Source: Stutzerimonas degradans (GTDB lineage Bacteria; Pseudomonadota; Gammaproteobacteria; Pseudomonadales; Pseudomonadaceae). From it: 64,000 nucleotides of DNA. The stretch covers positions 186,001-250,000 of the forward strand of contig NZ_JAMOHV010000003.1 in the NCBI RefSeq assembly GCF_024448505.1, given 5' to 3'. Positions 17,133-26,410 of the stretch are shown here, piece after piece (positions within the stretch are counted from its first letter, which is position 1; each line of letters opens with the position of its first letter). Under the pieces are notes generated by a model, which saw only the letters and a list, made by a program, of their open reading frames with translations, was not told where the DNA came from and did no database searches. The position numbers and the translations under genes are program-made.

Positions 17133-18443
17133 GTGCTCAGATCTCAGGCTGTCGATGTGCTCTCTCCGTGGGCACTCTGCATTTTTCTCCTATTCGGTGG
17201 CGTGGCTCAGGCGGCGCCGCAACCCATCACCGCTCTGCCGTTGCAGGCGGAGGGTGAAAACCTCTGGCGGCTGCCGGCCGGCGAATACGCCGGGCAGTTC
17301 CGCATAGACCAGCCGATGCACCTGCGCTGCGAACCTGGAGCGGTGATTCGGGCGCAGGGCGAAGGCAATGCGCTGAACATCAGGGCGTCCGACGTCACGG
17401 TCGAAGGCTGCACGCTTCTCGATTGGGGGCGCGACCTCACCGCGATGAACTCGGCCGTGTTCATCGAGCGCAACGCGCGTGGCGCGCAGATCAAGGACAA
17501 CCGTCTCGAAGGCGCCGGTTTCGGCATCTGGGCCGACGGGACGCAGGATGTGAGAATCGTCGGTAACCGCATCGTCGGTGACCCCAGCGTGCGTTCCCAG
17601 GATCGCGGCAACGGTATCCATCTGTATGCGGTGCATGGCGCAGAGGTTGTCGGCAATCACGTCCGCGACACACGCGACGGTATCTATATCGATACGTCCA
17701 ATGGCAACCATCTGGAGGGCAATGTTCTCGAGGACCTGCGTTACGGCGTGCACTACATGTTCGCCAACGACAACAGCGTGATCGGCAACATAACGCGGCG
17801 CACCCGTACCGGCTATGCGCTGATGCAGAGCCGCAAGCTGGTAGTGACTGGCAACCGCTCCGAACAGGATCAGAACTACGGCATCCTGATGAACTACATC
17901 ACCTACTCGACGCTGAAGGACAACTTCGTCAGCGACGTGCAGCGTGGCGATACCGGTGGCGACAGCATGATCAGCGGCGGCGAAGGCAAGGCGCTGTTCA
18001 TCTACAACTCGCTGTTCAACACCATCGAGAACAACCACTTCGAGCACAGCAATCTGGGGATTCACCTGACCGCGGGCTCGGAGGACAACAAGATCAGCAC
18101 CAATGCCTTCGTCGGCAACGAGCAACAGGTCAAGTACGTCGCCACCCGTACCCAGGAATGGTCGGTGGACGGGCGTGGCAACTACTGGAGCGACTACCTG
18201 GGCTGGGATCGCAACGAGGATGGCCTGGGCGACGTGCCCTACGAGCCCAACGACAACGTCGACCGCCTGCTGTGGATGTATCCGCAGGTGCGGCTGCTGA
18301 TGAACAGCCCCAGCATCGAGGTGCTGCGCTGGGTGCAGCGCGCCTTCCCGGTGGTCAAGTCGCCGGGGGTGCAGGACAGCCATCCGTTGATGCATCTGCC
18401 GACCAAGAAACTGATGAACACCACGCAGGAGCCGTCCTCATGA
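17133..18443 (+). CDS. nosD: NosD, periplasmic copper-site assembly protein
   Basis: 436 residues. Signal peptide to about residue 28 (GVAQAAPQP). The body is a right-handed beta-helix with repeated N-x-I/V-x-x-N steps (for example [18 protein letters not shown]), the CASH/NosD fold. It works with the NosF-NosY ABC transporter in maturing the CuZ sulfide-bridged cluster of NosZ. The start is a GTG at 17133 with AAGG eight bases upstream. The stop overlaps the nosF ATG. Confidence 0.95.
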   Translation: MLRSQAVDVLSPWALCIFLLFGGVAQAAPQPITALPLQAEGENLWRLPAGEYAGQFRIDQPMHLRCEPGAVIRAQGEGNALNIRASDVTVEGCTLLDWGRDLTAMNSAVFIERNARGAQIKDNRLEGAGFGIWADGTQDVRIVGNRIVGDPSVRSQDRGNGIHLYAVHGAEVVGNHVRDTRDGIYIDTSNGNHLEGNVLEDLRYGVHYMFANDNSVIGNITRRTRTGYALMQSRKLVVTGNRSEQDQNYGILMNYITYSTLKDNFVSDVQRGDTGGDSMISGGEGKALFIYNSLFNTIENNHFEHSNLGIHLTAGSEDNKISTNAFVGNEQQVKYVATRTQEWSVDGRGNYWSDYLGWDRNEDGLGDVPYEPNDNVDRLLWMYPQVRLLMNSPSIEVLRWVQRAFPVVKSPGVQDSHPLMHLPTKKLMNTTQEPSS

Positions 18444-19366
18444 ATGCGGTAGAGATCCAGGGCGTCAGCCAGCGTTACGGCAGCATGACGGTGTTGCACG
18501 ATTTGAACCTGACCCTCGGTGAAGGCGAGGTGCTGGGCCTGTTCGGCCACAACGGCGCCGGCAAGACCACCAGCATGAAGCTGATCCTCGGCCTGCTGCA
18601 GGCCAGCGAAGGGCAGGTGCGGGTGCTCGGCCGCGATCCGCGCACCACCGACGTGCGTCGCCAGATGGGTTATCTGCCGGAGAACGTGACCTTCTACCCG
18701 CAGTTGACCGGCCGCGAAACGCTGCGCCATTTCGCCCGGCTGAAGAGCACGCCGCTGGGTCAGGTCGACGATCTGCTCGAGCAGGTCGGCCTCGCCCATG
18801 CTGCAGATCGGCGGGTGAAAACCTATTCCAAAGGCATGCGCCAGCGTCTCGGCCTGGCCCAGGCAGTGCTCGGCCAGCCGCGCCTGCTGCTGCTCGACGA
18901 GCCGACGGTCGGCCTCGACCCGATCGCCACGCAGGAGCTGTATCTGCTGATCGACCGCCTGCGTCAGGGCGGCACCAGCGTCATCCTCTGCTCCCACGTA
19001 CTGCCGGGTGTGGAATCGCACATCAACCGTGCGGCGATCCTCGCCAAGGGCCGCTTGCAGGCGGTCGGCAGCCTGGGCCAGCTGCGCGCCGAAGCCGGCC
19101 TGCCGGTGCGTATCCGTGCCAGCGGCATCGGCAGCAGCGAGCACTGGCGGCAGCGCTGGAGCGATGCGGGCCACAGCGCCCGCGCGCTGAGCGAGACCAG
19201 CATCGAAGTAGTCGCGGTCAACGGCCACAAGTTGGTGCTGCTGCGCGAACTGCTCGGCGAAGGCGAGCCGGAGGACATCGAGATCCACCAGCCCTCGCTG
19301 GAAGACCTGTACCGCTACTACATGGAACGCGCCGGCGATGTACGCACCCAGGAGGGCCGAGCATGA
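18440..19366 (+). CDS. nosF: NosF, ABC transporter ATPase
   Basis: 308 residues. Walker [11 protein letters not shown] near residue 38, signature region [13 protein letters not shown], Walker [14 protein letters not shown], and the H-loop His in [10 protein letters not shown]. The ATG at 18440 overlaps the nosD stop; a longer in-frame version inside nosD is rejected because the ABC fold starts at this ATG ([12 protein letters not shown]). With NosY it forms the inner-membrane transporter thought to supply sulfur to NosD and NosZ. Its stop overlaps nosY by 4 bases. Confidence 0.95.
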   Translation: MNAVEIQGVSQRYGSMTVLHDLNLTLGEGEVLGLFGHNGAGKTTSMKLILGLLQASEGQVRVLGRDPRTTDVRRQMGYLPENVTFYPQLTGRETLRHFARLKSTPLGQVDDLLEQVGLAHAADRRVKTYSKGMRQRLGLAQAVLGQPRLLLLDEPTVGLDPIATQELYLLIDRLRQGGTSVILCSHVLPGVESHINRAAILAKGRLQAVGSLGQLRAEAGLPVRIRASGIGSSEHWRQRWSDAGHSARALSETSIEVVAVNGHKLVLLRELLGEGEPEDIEIHQPSLEDLYRYYMERAGDVRTQEGRA

Positions 19367-20193
19367 ACCAGATCTGGAATATCGCCCGCAAGGAACTCAG
19401 CGACGGCCTGCGCAACCGCTGGTTGCTCGCCATCAGCCTGCTGTTCGCTGTACTCGCGGTGGGCATCGCCTGGCTCGGTGCCGCGGCGTCCGGGCAGCTG
19501 GGGTTCACCTCGATCCCGGCAACCATTGCCAGCCTGGCCAGTCTGGCCACCTTCCTGATGCCACTGATCGCGCTGCTGCTGGCCTATGACGCGATCGTCG
19601 GTGAGGACGAAGGCGGCACGCTGATGCTGCTGCTGACCTATCCGCTCGGCCGTGGGCAGATCCTGCTCGGCAAGTTCGTCGGCCACGGGCTGATCCTCGC
19701 CCTGGCGGTGCTGATCGGCTTCGGCTGCGCGGCACTGGCGATTGCCCTGCTGGTCGAGGACATCGAACTGGGCCTGCTGCTCTGGGCGTTCGGCCGCTTC
19801 ATGATCTCCTCGACGCTGCTCGGCTGGGTGTTCCTCGCCCTGGCCTACGTGCTCAGCAGCAAGGTCAGCGAGAAGTCCAGCGCGGCCGGGCTGGCGCTGG
19901 GCGTCTGGTTCCTCTTCGTGCTGGTCTTCGACCTCGTGCTGCTGGCGCTGCTGGTGCTCAGCGAGGGCAAGTTCAGCCCTGAACTGCTGCCCTGGCTGCT
20001 GCTGCTCAACCCCACGGACATCTATCGCCTGATCAACCTGTCGGGCTTCGAGGGTGCCGGCAGCGCGATGGGCGTGCTGTCGCTGGGCAGCGATCTGCCG
20101 GTTCCCGGCGCGGTGCTCTGGCTGTGCCTGCTGGCATGGGTCGGCGCCTCGCTGCTGCTGGCCTATGGCATGTTCCGTCGGCGTCTGACCTGA
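19363..20193 (+). CDS. nosY: NosY, ABC transporter permease
   Basis: 276 residues with six predicted transmembrane helices (around 20-40, 53-73, 106-128, 140-160, 177-199 and 246-268), ABC-2 type permease. The N-terminus [18 protein letters not shown] is typical of this permease group. It pairs with NosF, with a 4-base overlap and translational coupling. The operon order nosDFYL is complete. Confidence 0.94.
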   Translation: MNQIWNIARKELSDGLRNRWLLAISLLFAVLAVGIAWLGAAASGQLGFTSIPATIASLASLATFLMPLIALLLAYDAIVGEDEGGTLMLLLTYPLGRGQILLGKFVGHGLILALAVLIGFGCAALAIALLVEDIELGLLLWAFGRFMISSTLLGWVFLALAYVLSSKVSEKSSAAGLALGVWFLFVLVFDLVLLALLVLSEGKFSPELLPWLLLLNPTDIYRLINLSGFEGAGSAMGVLSLGSDLPVPGAVLWLCLLAWVGASLLLAYGMFRRRLT

Positions 20194-20215
20194 TCCCAAC
20201 TTACAAGGAGTCTCT

Positions 20216-20791
20216 ATGAATCGGCTTTATCATCACGGTATTCGCGCGCTGTTGCTGCTGGCCCTAGGCCTGGGGCTGGCCGCCTGCGGTGAAAAGGAAG
20301 AGGTCAAGCAGACGCTCGATCCGGTGGCCTTCCACGAGAATGACGAATGCCACGTATGCGGCATGGTCATCAGCGATTTCCCCGGGCCGAAAGGCCAGGC
20401 GGTGGAGAAGGGCGGCGTGAAGAAATTCTGTTCCACCGCCGAGATGCTCGGCTGGTGGCTGCAGCCCGAGAACAAGCTGCTCGATGCCAAGCTGTACGTG
20501 CACGACATGGGCAAGAGCCAGTGGGAGCACCCGGACGACGCCTACCTGATCGACGCGACCAGCGCCTATTACGTGATCGGTACTTCGCTCAAGGGCGCGA
20601 TGGGCGCGTCGCTGGCGACCTTCTCCGACGAGGCGGCTGCGCAGAAACTTGCGGCCGAGCATGGCGGTCGCGTGCTGCGCTTCGAGCAGATCGACCAGGC
20701 CCTGCTGCAGGAGGCCGCGAGCATGCAGCACGGGGCGATGCACGATGAGCACGCGCCAGCGCAACACGACAACGCACACGCCGGTCACTGA
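20216..20791 (+). CDS. nosL: NosL, copper-delivery lipoprotein
   Basis: 191 residues. Lipoprotein signal with lipobox LAAC (Cys24). The metal site is the conserved [17 protein letters not shown] (Cys45, Cys48, Met50), which binds Cu(I). The C-terminal extension is rich in His and Met ([22 protein letters not shown]), longer than in many NosL proteins and suited to copper capture. NosL delivers copper to apo-NosZ. The start has AAGGAG. tatE follows after about 30 bases. Confidence 0.94.
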   Translation: MNRLYHHGIRALLLLALGLGLAACGEKEEVKQTLDPVAFHENDECHVCGMVISDFPGPKGQAVEKGGVKKFCSTAEMLGWWLQPENKLLDAKLYVHDMGKSQWEHPDDAYLIDATSAYYVIGTSLKGAMGASLATFSDEAAAQKLAAEHGGRVLRFEQIDQALLQEAASMQHGAMHDEHAPAQHDNAHAGH

Positions 20792-20820
20792 CCGCGACAA
20801 TCCAACGAGGTGAGCTAATT

Positions 20821-21006
20821 ATGGGTATCAGCATCTGGCAACTCCTGATCATCCTCCTGATCGTCGTCATGCTGTTTGGCACCAAGCGCCTGCGCGGCCT
20901 GGGCGCCGATCTGGGCAGTGCGATCAGCGGGTTCCGCAAGTCGATCAACGACACCGATAGCGCCTCGTCGACCGAGGCGATTAAGCAGGACGCCAATCGG
21001 GTCTGA
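20821..21006 (+). CDS. tatE: TatA/TatE-family twin-arginine translocase subunit
   Basis: 61 residues: one N-terminal transmembrane helix ([18 protein letters not shown]), the hinge [14 protein letters not shown] and an amphipathic helix. It is a TatA-type pore subunit; its place after nosL is the P. stutzeri arrangement and suits NosZ, a Tat substrate. The C-terminal tail is short. A hairpin terminator follows. Confidence 0.93.
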   Translation: MGISIWQLLIILLIVVMLFGTKRLRGLGADLGSAISGFRKSINDTDSASSTEAIKQDANRV

Positions 21007-21028
21007 GACCAGCGCGTCTGGACCCGTC

Positions 21029-21057
21029 ATCGCCTGGCCTGTTTCGGGCCAGGCGAT
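21029..21057 (+). terminator. Terminator hairpin of the nos operon
   Basis: ATCGCCTGGCC / GGCCAGGCGAT, a perfect 11-bp stem with a 7-base loop, 22 bases after tatE, followed by a C/T-rich stretch. Confidence 0.7.
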
Positions 21058-21239
21058 TCCTCCCGTTCCCCCGCAGCACCTGCGGGCATCTTCGCTGCGC
21101 CGCGCAACGCCTCGCGGTGATCCGCGTGCGGGATTAGCCGCCGCGACACGATTCCTCTTCGATCTGCTCCCGTTCCGCCTACAGCGTCGCCGTCTCAGTC
21201 ACCGGCGCGGTGGGGGATTTCCGACCGTCCGGAAAAAAG

Positions 21240-21253
21240 CTGATTGCAATCAA
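21240..21253 (+). promoter_or_regulatory. FNR/DNR box upstream of nnrS
   Basis: CTGAT-TGCA-ATCAA, nine of ten consensus positions, 130 bases before the nnrS start. The -41.5 rule would put the transcript start near 21288, leaving a leader of about 95 bases. Confidence 0.78.
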
Positions 21254-21382
21254 GTCTGTCGAGGGCTTCTAACCTGTAGAAAGTAACCCTGGCTCCCGAT
21301 GTCGTGGGAGCGCACATGGTTCCGGTCAGCTTGCACCATCCAGGCGCATCTGCCGGGCATGAGAACGATCTGGAGGCCTTCC

Positions 21383-22573
21383 GTGCAAGTTATCGATCGG
21401 CGAAAAGCCCTGAGTATCCCGCCCATCTGGAGGCTCGCGTTTCGCCCGTTCTTTCTCGCCGGCAGCGTCTACGCGCTGCTGGCAGTTCCGCTCTGGGTCG
21501 CCGCCTGGACCGGCTTATGGCCGGGCCTGCAACCCACCGGCGGCTGGCTCGCCTGGCATCGCCACGAAATGCTGTTCGGCTTTGCGATGGCCATCGTGGC
21601 CGGTTTTCTGCTCACCGCGGTACAGACATGGACCGGCCAGGTCGCGCCTTCCGGCAACCGGTTGATGGCGTTGGCGCTGGTCTGGCTGGCGGCGCGTCTG
21701 GGCTGGCTGTTCGGTTTGCCGCTGGCGTTGCTGGTGCCGCTGGAACTGCTGTTTCCGCTCGCCGTCGCGCTGCTGATGGCGCAGATGCTTTGGGCGGTGC
21801 GGCAGAAGCGCAATTACCCGATCGTGGCGGTGCTGTCGCTGATGATCGCAGCCGACGTGCTGGTGCTGGTGGGGCTGCTGCAGGGCGATGATGGTCTGCA
21901 ACGCCAGGGCGTGTGGGCCGGGCTGTGGCTGGTGGCCGCGCTGATGGCGCTGATCGGCGGACGGGTGATCCCGTTCTTCACCCAGCGTGGTCTGGGCTGG
22001 GTCGAGGCGATCAAGCCGTGGGTCTGGCTGGATATCGCCTTGCTGGTCGGCACAGCGCTGATCGCGATTCTCTACGCGATGGGACTGGGGCTGCAGGCGC
22101 ATCCGCTGCTGGGGCTGCTGTTCGCCCTGGTCGGTGCCGGGCACCTGCTGCGTCTGGCGCGCTGGTACGACAAAGGGATCTGGGGCGTCGCGCTGCTGTG
22201 GTCGTTGCATCTGGCGATGCTCTGGCTGGTGGTGGCGGCGTTCGGTCTGGCGCTCTGGCATTTCGGCCTGCTGGTCAATGCCAGCCCGGCGCTGCACGCG
22301 CTGAGCGTCGGCTCCATGAGCGGCCTGATCCTGGCGATGATCGCGCGGGTCACCCTGGGGCATACCGGCCGGCCGCTGCAGCCGCCGGCGGGAGTCGTCG
22401 CCGCCTTCGTACTGTTCAATCTGGGCACGCTGGCGCGGGTGTTTCTCGCGGCGGTCTGGCCGGTCGCCGGACTCTGGCTCGCGGCGCTGTGCTGGACGCT
22501 GGCCTTCCTCATCTACGCTTGGCGCTACGCACCGATGCTGGTGAGGGCGCGGGTCGATGGCCATCCGGGCTGA
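21383..22573 (+). CDS. nnrS: NnrS family heme- and copper-containing membrane protein
   Basis: 396 residues, about twelve transmembrane helices, opening with the family hallmark WRLAFRPFFLAGS and LAWHRHEMLFGFA (conserved His residues), later VIPFFTQRGLG and GMILAMIARVTLGHTGRPL-like sequence. NnrS proteins relieve nitrosative stress during denitrification. I chose the GTG at 21383: GGAGG stands seven bases upstream and the protein then has 396 residues, the size I recall for ORF396 at this place in P. stutzeri. A longer in-frame start at 21299 is less likely. Controlled by the DNR box at 21240. Confidence 0.9.
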   Translation: MQVIDRRKALSIPPIWRLAFRPFFLAGSVYALLAVPLWVAAWTGLWPGLQPTGGWLAWHRHEMLFGFAMAIVAGFLLTAVQTWTGQVAPSGNRLMALALVWLAARLGWLFGLPLALLVPLELLFPLAVALLMAQMLWAVRQKRNYPIVAVLSLMIAADVLVLVGLLQGDDGLQRQGVWAGLWLVAALMALIGGRVIPFFTQRGLGWVEAIKPWVWLDIALLVGTALIAILYAMGLGLQAHPLLGLLFALVGAGHLLRLARWYDKGIWGVALLWSLHLAMLWLVVAAFGLALWHFGLLVNASPALHALSVGSMSGLILAMIARVTLGHTGRPLQPPAGVVAAFVLFNLGTLARVFLAAVWPVAGLWLAALCWTLAFLIYAWRYAPMLVRARVDGHPG

Positions 22574-22718
22574 TTTTCACCGACGTCGGCGAATTCGCCG
22601 GCGCCACGGAGGACGGGCTGAGCGAGCGATGGCCGTCTTTCCTTCTGAGGCACCAATCCGCTGTCGGCCGCCGTGCCGGCAGCCGTGGGCTCGGCCGCGC
22701 CGGGCAATGGAGTAAACG

Positions 22719-23462
22719 ATGAAAAGCGAATTCCTCGATCGTCTGGCGGTGATCACCGGTGCCAGTTCCGGTATCGGTCTGGCGCTGTGCGCCGCGTTGC
22801 TGCAGCGCGGTGCGCGGGTACTGGCGATGTCGCGCACGCTGGGTGGGCTCGAGCCGCTGCTGCAGTCCTACCCCGATCAGCTGGTCTGGCTGCAGGGTGA
22901 CGTGACCCGTGCCGACGACCTGCAGGCATTGTGCCGGCGGGCCGCGGAAATGGGGCCGGTCAGCTATCTGGTGCCCAACGCCGGCATTGCCGAGCTGGCC
23001 TGCGGACTGGACATGCCAGCGTTCGACCGCCAGTGGGCGGTCAACGGTGCCGGTGCGCTGAATACCCTGAATGCTCTGCGCGGCGAGCTGGCCAAGCCGG
23101 CCTCGGTGGTCTTCATCGGTACCTTCCTCACCCGTTCGGCCTTCCCGGGGCTGGCGGCCTACATCGCCAGCAAGGCGGCGCTGGGCGCGCAGGCACGGAC
23201 CCTGGCGGTGGAATTCGCGCCGCTGGATGTGCGCATCAACATGGTCTCGCCCGGGCCGACCGCGACCGCAATCTGGGGTAGCCTCGGGCTGACCGACGAG
23301 CAGCTCGACGAGGTCGCCGAAAGCGTCACCAAGCGCCTGCTGCCGGGGCATTTCCTTGAGTCCTCGGCGGTTGCCAACGTGATCCTGTTCCAGCTCTCGC
23401 AGGGCGCGCGGGGCGTTTATGGTCAGGATTGGGTGGTCGACAACGGCTACACCGTCAGCTGA
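22719..23462 (+). CDS. Short-chain dehydrogenase/reductase
   Basis: 247 residues, classical SDR. Cofactor motif TGASSGIG near residue 12 with an Arg at the end of strand 2 (SRT), suggesting NADP(H); the NAG motif appears as VPNAGIAE; the catalytic YxxxK is YIASK. The catalytic Ser, 13 residues before the Tyr, is replaced by Thr (IGTFLT). I recall an SDR of this size, ORF247, at this place in the P. stutzeri denitrification cluster, of unknown substrate. It sits between nnrS and the chemoreceptor gene, 12 bases before the latter. Start ATG at 22719. Confidence 0.85.
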   Translation: MKSEFLDRLAVITGASSGIGLALCAALLQRGARVLAMSRTLGGLEPLLQSYPDQLVWLQGDVTRADDLQALCRRAAEMGPVSYLVPNAGIAELACGLDMPAFDRQWAVNGAGALNTLNALRGELAKPASVVFIGTFLTRSAFPGLAAYIASKAALGAQARTLAVEFAPLDVRINMVSPGPTATAIWGSLGLTDEQLDEVAESVTKRLLPGHFLESSAVANVILFQLSQGARGVYGQDWVVDNGYTVS

Positions 23463-23474
23463 AGGGGTGATCCC

Positions 23475-24581
23475 ATGTGGTTCAAGAACAAGGCGGCGCT
23501 GCGGCTGCAGCAGGAGCTGGACGCACTGCGCGCCAGCCATGCCGAGCAGGCCACGCGCATTGCCGGGCTGGAGCAGCAGCTGCAGCAGGCCGAAACCGCC
23601 AGCCGGGGCCGCCAGCGCCAGCTCGATTATTACCGCGGCGTGTCCGCCAGCCTGACACGCTTCAGTGTGTCGGTTGCGAACCTGAGCGAATCCTTCGAGT
23701 TCCTCACCGGTCAGTTGGGCGAGAACAAAGGGCGCGCCGGTGAAGTTGCGGCGGCCGCGCTGAGCAACCAGAAGCACTTCGGTGAGCTGCAGAGCCGTGC
23801 CGCGGAGATGGAAAGCGGTCTGGACCTGGCGTCGCGCAAGGTCGATACCCTGGCCGAGCGCTCGCAGGAGATCAACGGCATCGTTGACCTGATCAGCGGC
23901 ATCGCCAGTCAGACCAACCTGCTGGCGCTCAACGCGGCCATCGAGGCGGCGCGTGCCGGCGAGGCAGGCCGTGGCTTTGCGGTGGTCGCCGGGGAAATCC
24001 GCAGTCTGGCGGAAAAGACCGCGCTGGCGACCGACGACATCGTGCGCAAGATCGGCGAGGTGCAGGCCGAGATTCGCAACGTGCACGACTACATTCAGCT
24101 GCAGGGCGCCCACGCGCAGGGCTTCAGCCGTACCACCGAGGAGGCGGTCGGCGCGATGCGCACCCTGCACCAGCTGGCCGGCGCGATGCGCGAGAGCAGT
24201 TCGGCGGCTTCGCTGCGCGCCGGGGTCGAGCTGGCCAACCTCGACGAGTTGTCGCTGAAGTTCGTCGTCTACAACCACCTGCTCGGCGAGCGCTCGCAGC
24301 AGGCGCCACAACTACCCGGCGAGCGCGATTGCCGCTTCGGGCGCTGGTACTACGGCGAGGGCAATCGGGACATCCAGGCGCTGGATTGTTTCGCCCAGAT
24401 CGAGCGGCCCCATACCGCGGTGCACGCGCAGGGACAGGCGGCGATCGACGCATTCGGACAGGACTCGCTGGAGAACGCGCTGCGCCATCTGGAGCGGATG
24501 GAGGAGGCCAACCTGGAGGTGATGCGCATCGTCAACGCCGTGATCGAGCAATACGAGCGAAGCGTAACGCGGGCTGCCTGA
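23475..24581 (+). CDS. Soluble methyl-accepting chemotaxis protein with CZB domain
   Basis: 368 residues with no transmembrane segment. An N-terminal coiled coil (about 8-60) leads into a shortened MCP signalling domain; the tip motif is [32 protein letters not shown]-like (here in pieces [20 protein letters not shown] and [18 protein letters not shown]). From about residue 250 a CZB zinc-binding domain follows ([34 protein letters not shown]), with the His and Cys ligands. CZB domains sense zinc or hypochlorite-type oxidants via the zinc-cysteine. It sits 12 bases after the SDR gene and probably shares its mRNA. A cytoplasmic redox or zinc chemoreceptor within a denitrification island is notable. 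Confidence 0.88.
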   Translation: MWFKNKAALRLQQELDALRASHAEQATRIAGLEQQLQQAETASRGRQRQLDYYRGVSASLTRFSVSVANLSESFEFLTGQLGENKGRAGEVAAAALSNQKHFGELQSRAAEMESGLDLASRKVDTLAERSQEINGIVDLISGIASQTNLLALNAAIEAARAGEAGRGFAVVAGEIRSLAEKTALATDDIVRKIGEVQAEIRNVHDYIQLQGAHAQGFSRTTEEAVGAMRTLHQLAGAMRESSSAASLRAGVELANLDELSLKFVVYNHLLGERSQQAPQLPGERDCRFGRWYYGEGNRDIQALDCFAQIERPHTAVHAQGQAAIDAFGQDSLENALRHLERMEEANLEVMRIVNAVIEQYERSVTRAA

Positions 24582-24640
24582 GCCAGCGAGGCGTTGCGAA
24601 GCACGATTGGTCGGTCGTAAAAATGACCAAACGCATGTTT

Positions 24641-24657
24641 GTGCAATTTTATTGCAC
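24641..24657. promoter_or_regulatory. Palindromic operator candidate upstream of orphan ccoN
   Basis: GTGCAAT-TTT-ATTGCAC, perfect 7-bp arms, followed 6 bases later by a further half site TGCAAT (24664-24669) and a -10-like TACTAT (24669-24674). It lies in an AT-rich stretch between the chemoreceptor and ccoN. A regulator-binding site overlapping the promoter is likely; the regulator is unknown. Confidence 0.45.
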
Positions 24658-24874
24658 TCTACCTGCAATACTATTCGTTAGAGATTATTCAACCGTCCGC
24701 TGACAATGCGCAGGCATTCCGTCTGCGCGACTCACCGTCGCGTCCGAACATGAACCGGTCCCTGGAGGAGCGGCGAGTGAGTGCGGTGTGCCGGTCCGTC
24801 GACCATTGGAAGTGTTGCGCCTGCAGATTTCTATGCTCGTTCACCCGGTGCCCGTGCTGGCCCGCCCAGCGAGC

Positions 24875-26317
24875 ATGAGCGAACAGCACAACCCTGAAGC
24901 GATCGCCTACAACTACCACGTGGTGCGGCAGTTCACCCTGATGACCCTGGTCTGGGGCGTAATCGGCATGGGGCTCGGGGTGTTCATCGCGGCGCAATTG
25001 GTGTGGCCCCAGCTGAACTTCGATTTGCCGTGGACCAGTTTCGGGCGGCTGCGGCCCATCCATACCAATCTGGTGATCTTCGCCTTCGGCGGCGGCGCGC
25101 TGTTCGCTGCGTCGTTCTACGTCGTGCAGCGCACCAGTCACGCCCGGCTGATTTCCGATCGCCTGGCCAGCGTGGTGTTCTGGGGCTGGCAGGCCGCCTG
25201 CGTGGCGATGCCGGTCACCTATGCGCTGGGCTACACGACATCCAAGGAATACGCCGAGATGGAGTGGCCGATCGCGCTGTGGGTCACGCTGATCTGGGTG
25301 CTCTACGCCTACCTGTTCTTCGGCACCATCGCACGCCGCCGGATCGGCCACATCTATGTCGGCAACTGGTTCTTCGGCGCGTTCATCATCGTCACCGGCA
25401 TGGTGCACATCGTGAATCACGCGCTGATCCCAGTGAGCCTGCTCAAGTCCTATTCGCTGTACTCCGGCGCGACCGACGCGATGGTGCAGTGGTGGTACGG
25501 CCACAGCGTGGTGGGCTTCATCCTCTCGGTGGGCTTTCTCGGCATGATGTATTACTTCGTGCCGAAGCAGGCGGGGCGCCCGATCTATTCCTACCGGCTG
25601 TCGATCGTGCACTTCTGGGCGATCATCTCCATCTACATCTGGGCCGGCCCGCACCATCTGCACTACACCGCTCTGCCGGACTGGGCGCAGAGCCTGGGCA
25701 TGGCGATGTCCATCATCCTGCTCGCACCGAGCTGGGGCGGCATGATCAACGGCATGATGACCCTGTCGGGCGCCTGGCATAAGTTGCGCACCGATCCGAT
25801 CCTGCGCTTTCTGGTGGTGTCGCTGGCCTTCTACGGCATGTCCACCTTCGAGGGCCCGATGATGGCGATCAAGACCGTCAACGCCCTGTCGCACTACACC
25901 GACTGGACCATCGGCCACGTACACGCGGGTGCTCTCGGCTGGGTGGCGATGATCTCCATCGGTTCGCTGTATCACCTGATTCCGCGGCTCTGGGGTCGTG
26001 AGCAGATGTACAGCGTCGGCCTGATCAACGCGCACTTCTGGTTGGCGACCATCGGCACTGTGCTCTACATCGCCTCGATGTGGGTCAACGGCATCACCCA
26101 GGGCCTGATGTGGCGCGCGGTCAACGAGGACGGCACGCTGACCTACTCCTTCGTCGAGGCGCTGGAAGCCAGTCATCCCGGCTACCTGGTACGCATGACC
26201 GGCGGCGCGATCTTCGCCACTGGCATGTTGCTGATGGCGTTCAATACCTGGCTGACCGTGCGCACTGCGCGCGAAGAGCCACTGACCGGCGTGCCGCCGC
26301 TGACCGTGGCCGGCTGA
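24875..26317 (+). CDS. ccoN: Orphan cbb3-type cytochrome c oxidase subunit I (CcoN)
   Basis: 480 residues, twelve transmembrane helices. All metal ligands are seen: His in [12 protein letters not shown], the CuB His in [11 protein letters not shown], the pair in AGPHHLHYT, and [10 protein letters not shown] near 345. The cross-linked Tyr region (IYSYRLS) is present. The usual QWWYGHN reads QWWYGHS here. No ccoO, ccoP or ccoQ follows: the next gene is HPP-CBS. In P. aeruginosa, orphan CcoN subunits swap into cbb3 complexes encoded elsewhere, some induced by nitrite or cyanide. I chose the ATG at 24875 ([17 protein letters not shown]), where homologues begin; the longer in-frame start adds 29 unconserved residues. 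Confidence 0.9.
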   Translation: MSEQHNPEAIAYNYHVVRQFTLMTLVWGVIGMGLGVFIAAQLVWPQLNFDLPWTSFGRLRPIHTNLVIFAFGGGALFAASFYVVQRTSHARLISDRLASVVFWGWQAACVAMPVTYALGYTTSKEYAEMEWPIALWVTLIWVLYAYLFFGTIARRRIGHIYVGNWFFGAFIIVTGMVHIVNHALIPVSLLKSYSLYSGATDAMVQWWYGHSVVGFILSVGFLGMMYYFVPKQAGRPIYSYRLSIVHFWAIISIYIWAGPHHLHYTALPDWAQSLGMAMSIILLAPSWGGMINGMMTLSGAWHKLRTDPILRFLVVSLAFYGMSTFEGPMMAIKTVNALSHYTDWTIGHVHAGALGWVAMISIGSLYHLIPRLWGREQMYSVGLINAHFWLATIGTVLYIASMWVNGITQGLMWRAVNEDGTLTYSFVEALEASHPGYLVRMTGGAIFATGMLLMAFNTWLTVRTAREEPLTGVPPLTVAG

Positions 26318-26410
26318 CCGTCTCACCGTTTTCCTCACCTGTCCAAGGACGGACTTTTTTATTCGCGCGCCCTCGCGGCGCCCCCCCGATCGATCCGCCA
26401 AGCAGTAAAC

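Noticed and set aside
21299-21382. Longer NnrS start at 21299
   Set aside because: The extra residues lie before the conserved N-terminus, and GGAGG directly precedes the GTG at 21383.
26318-26410. A degenerate ccoO or ccoQ after the orphan ccoN
   Set aside because: The 93-base gap is too short and encodes no helix or heme motif; the next gene is HPP-CBS.
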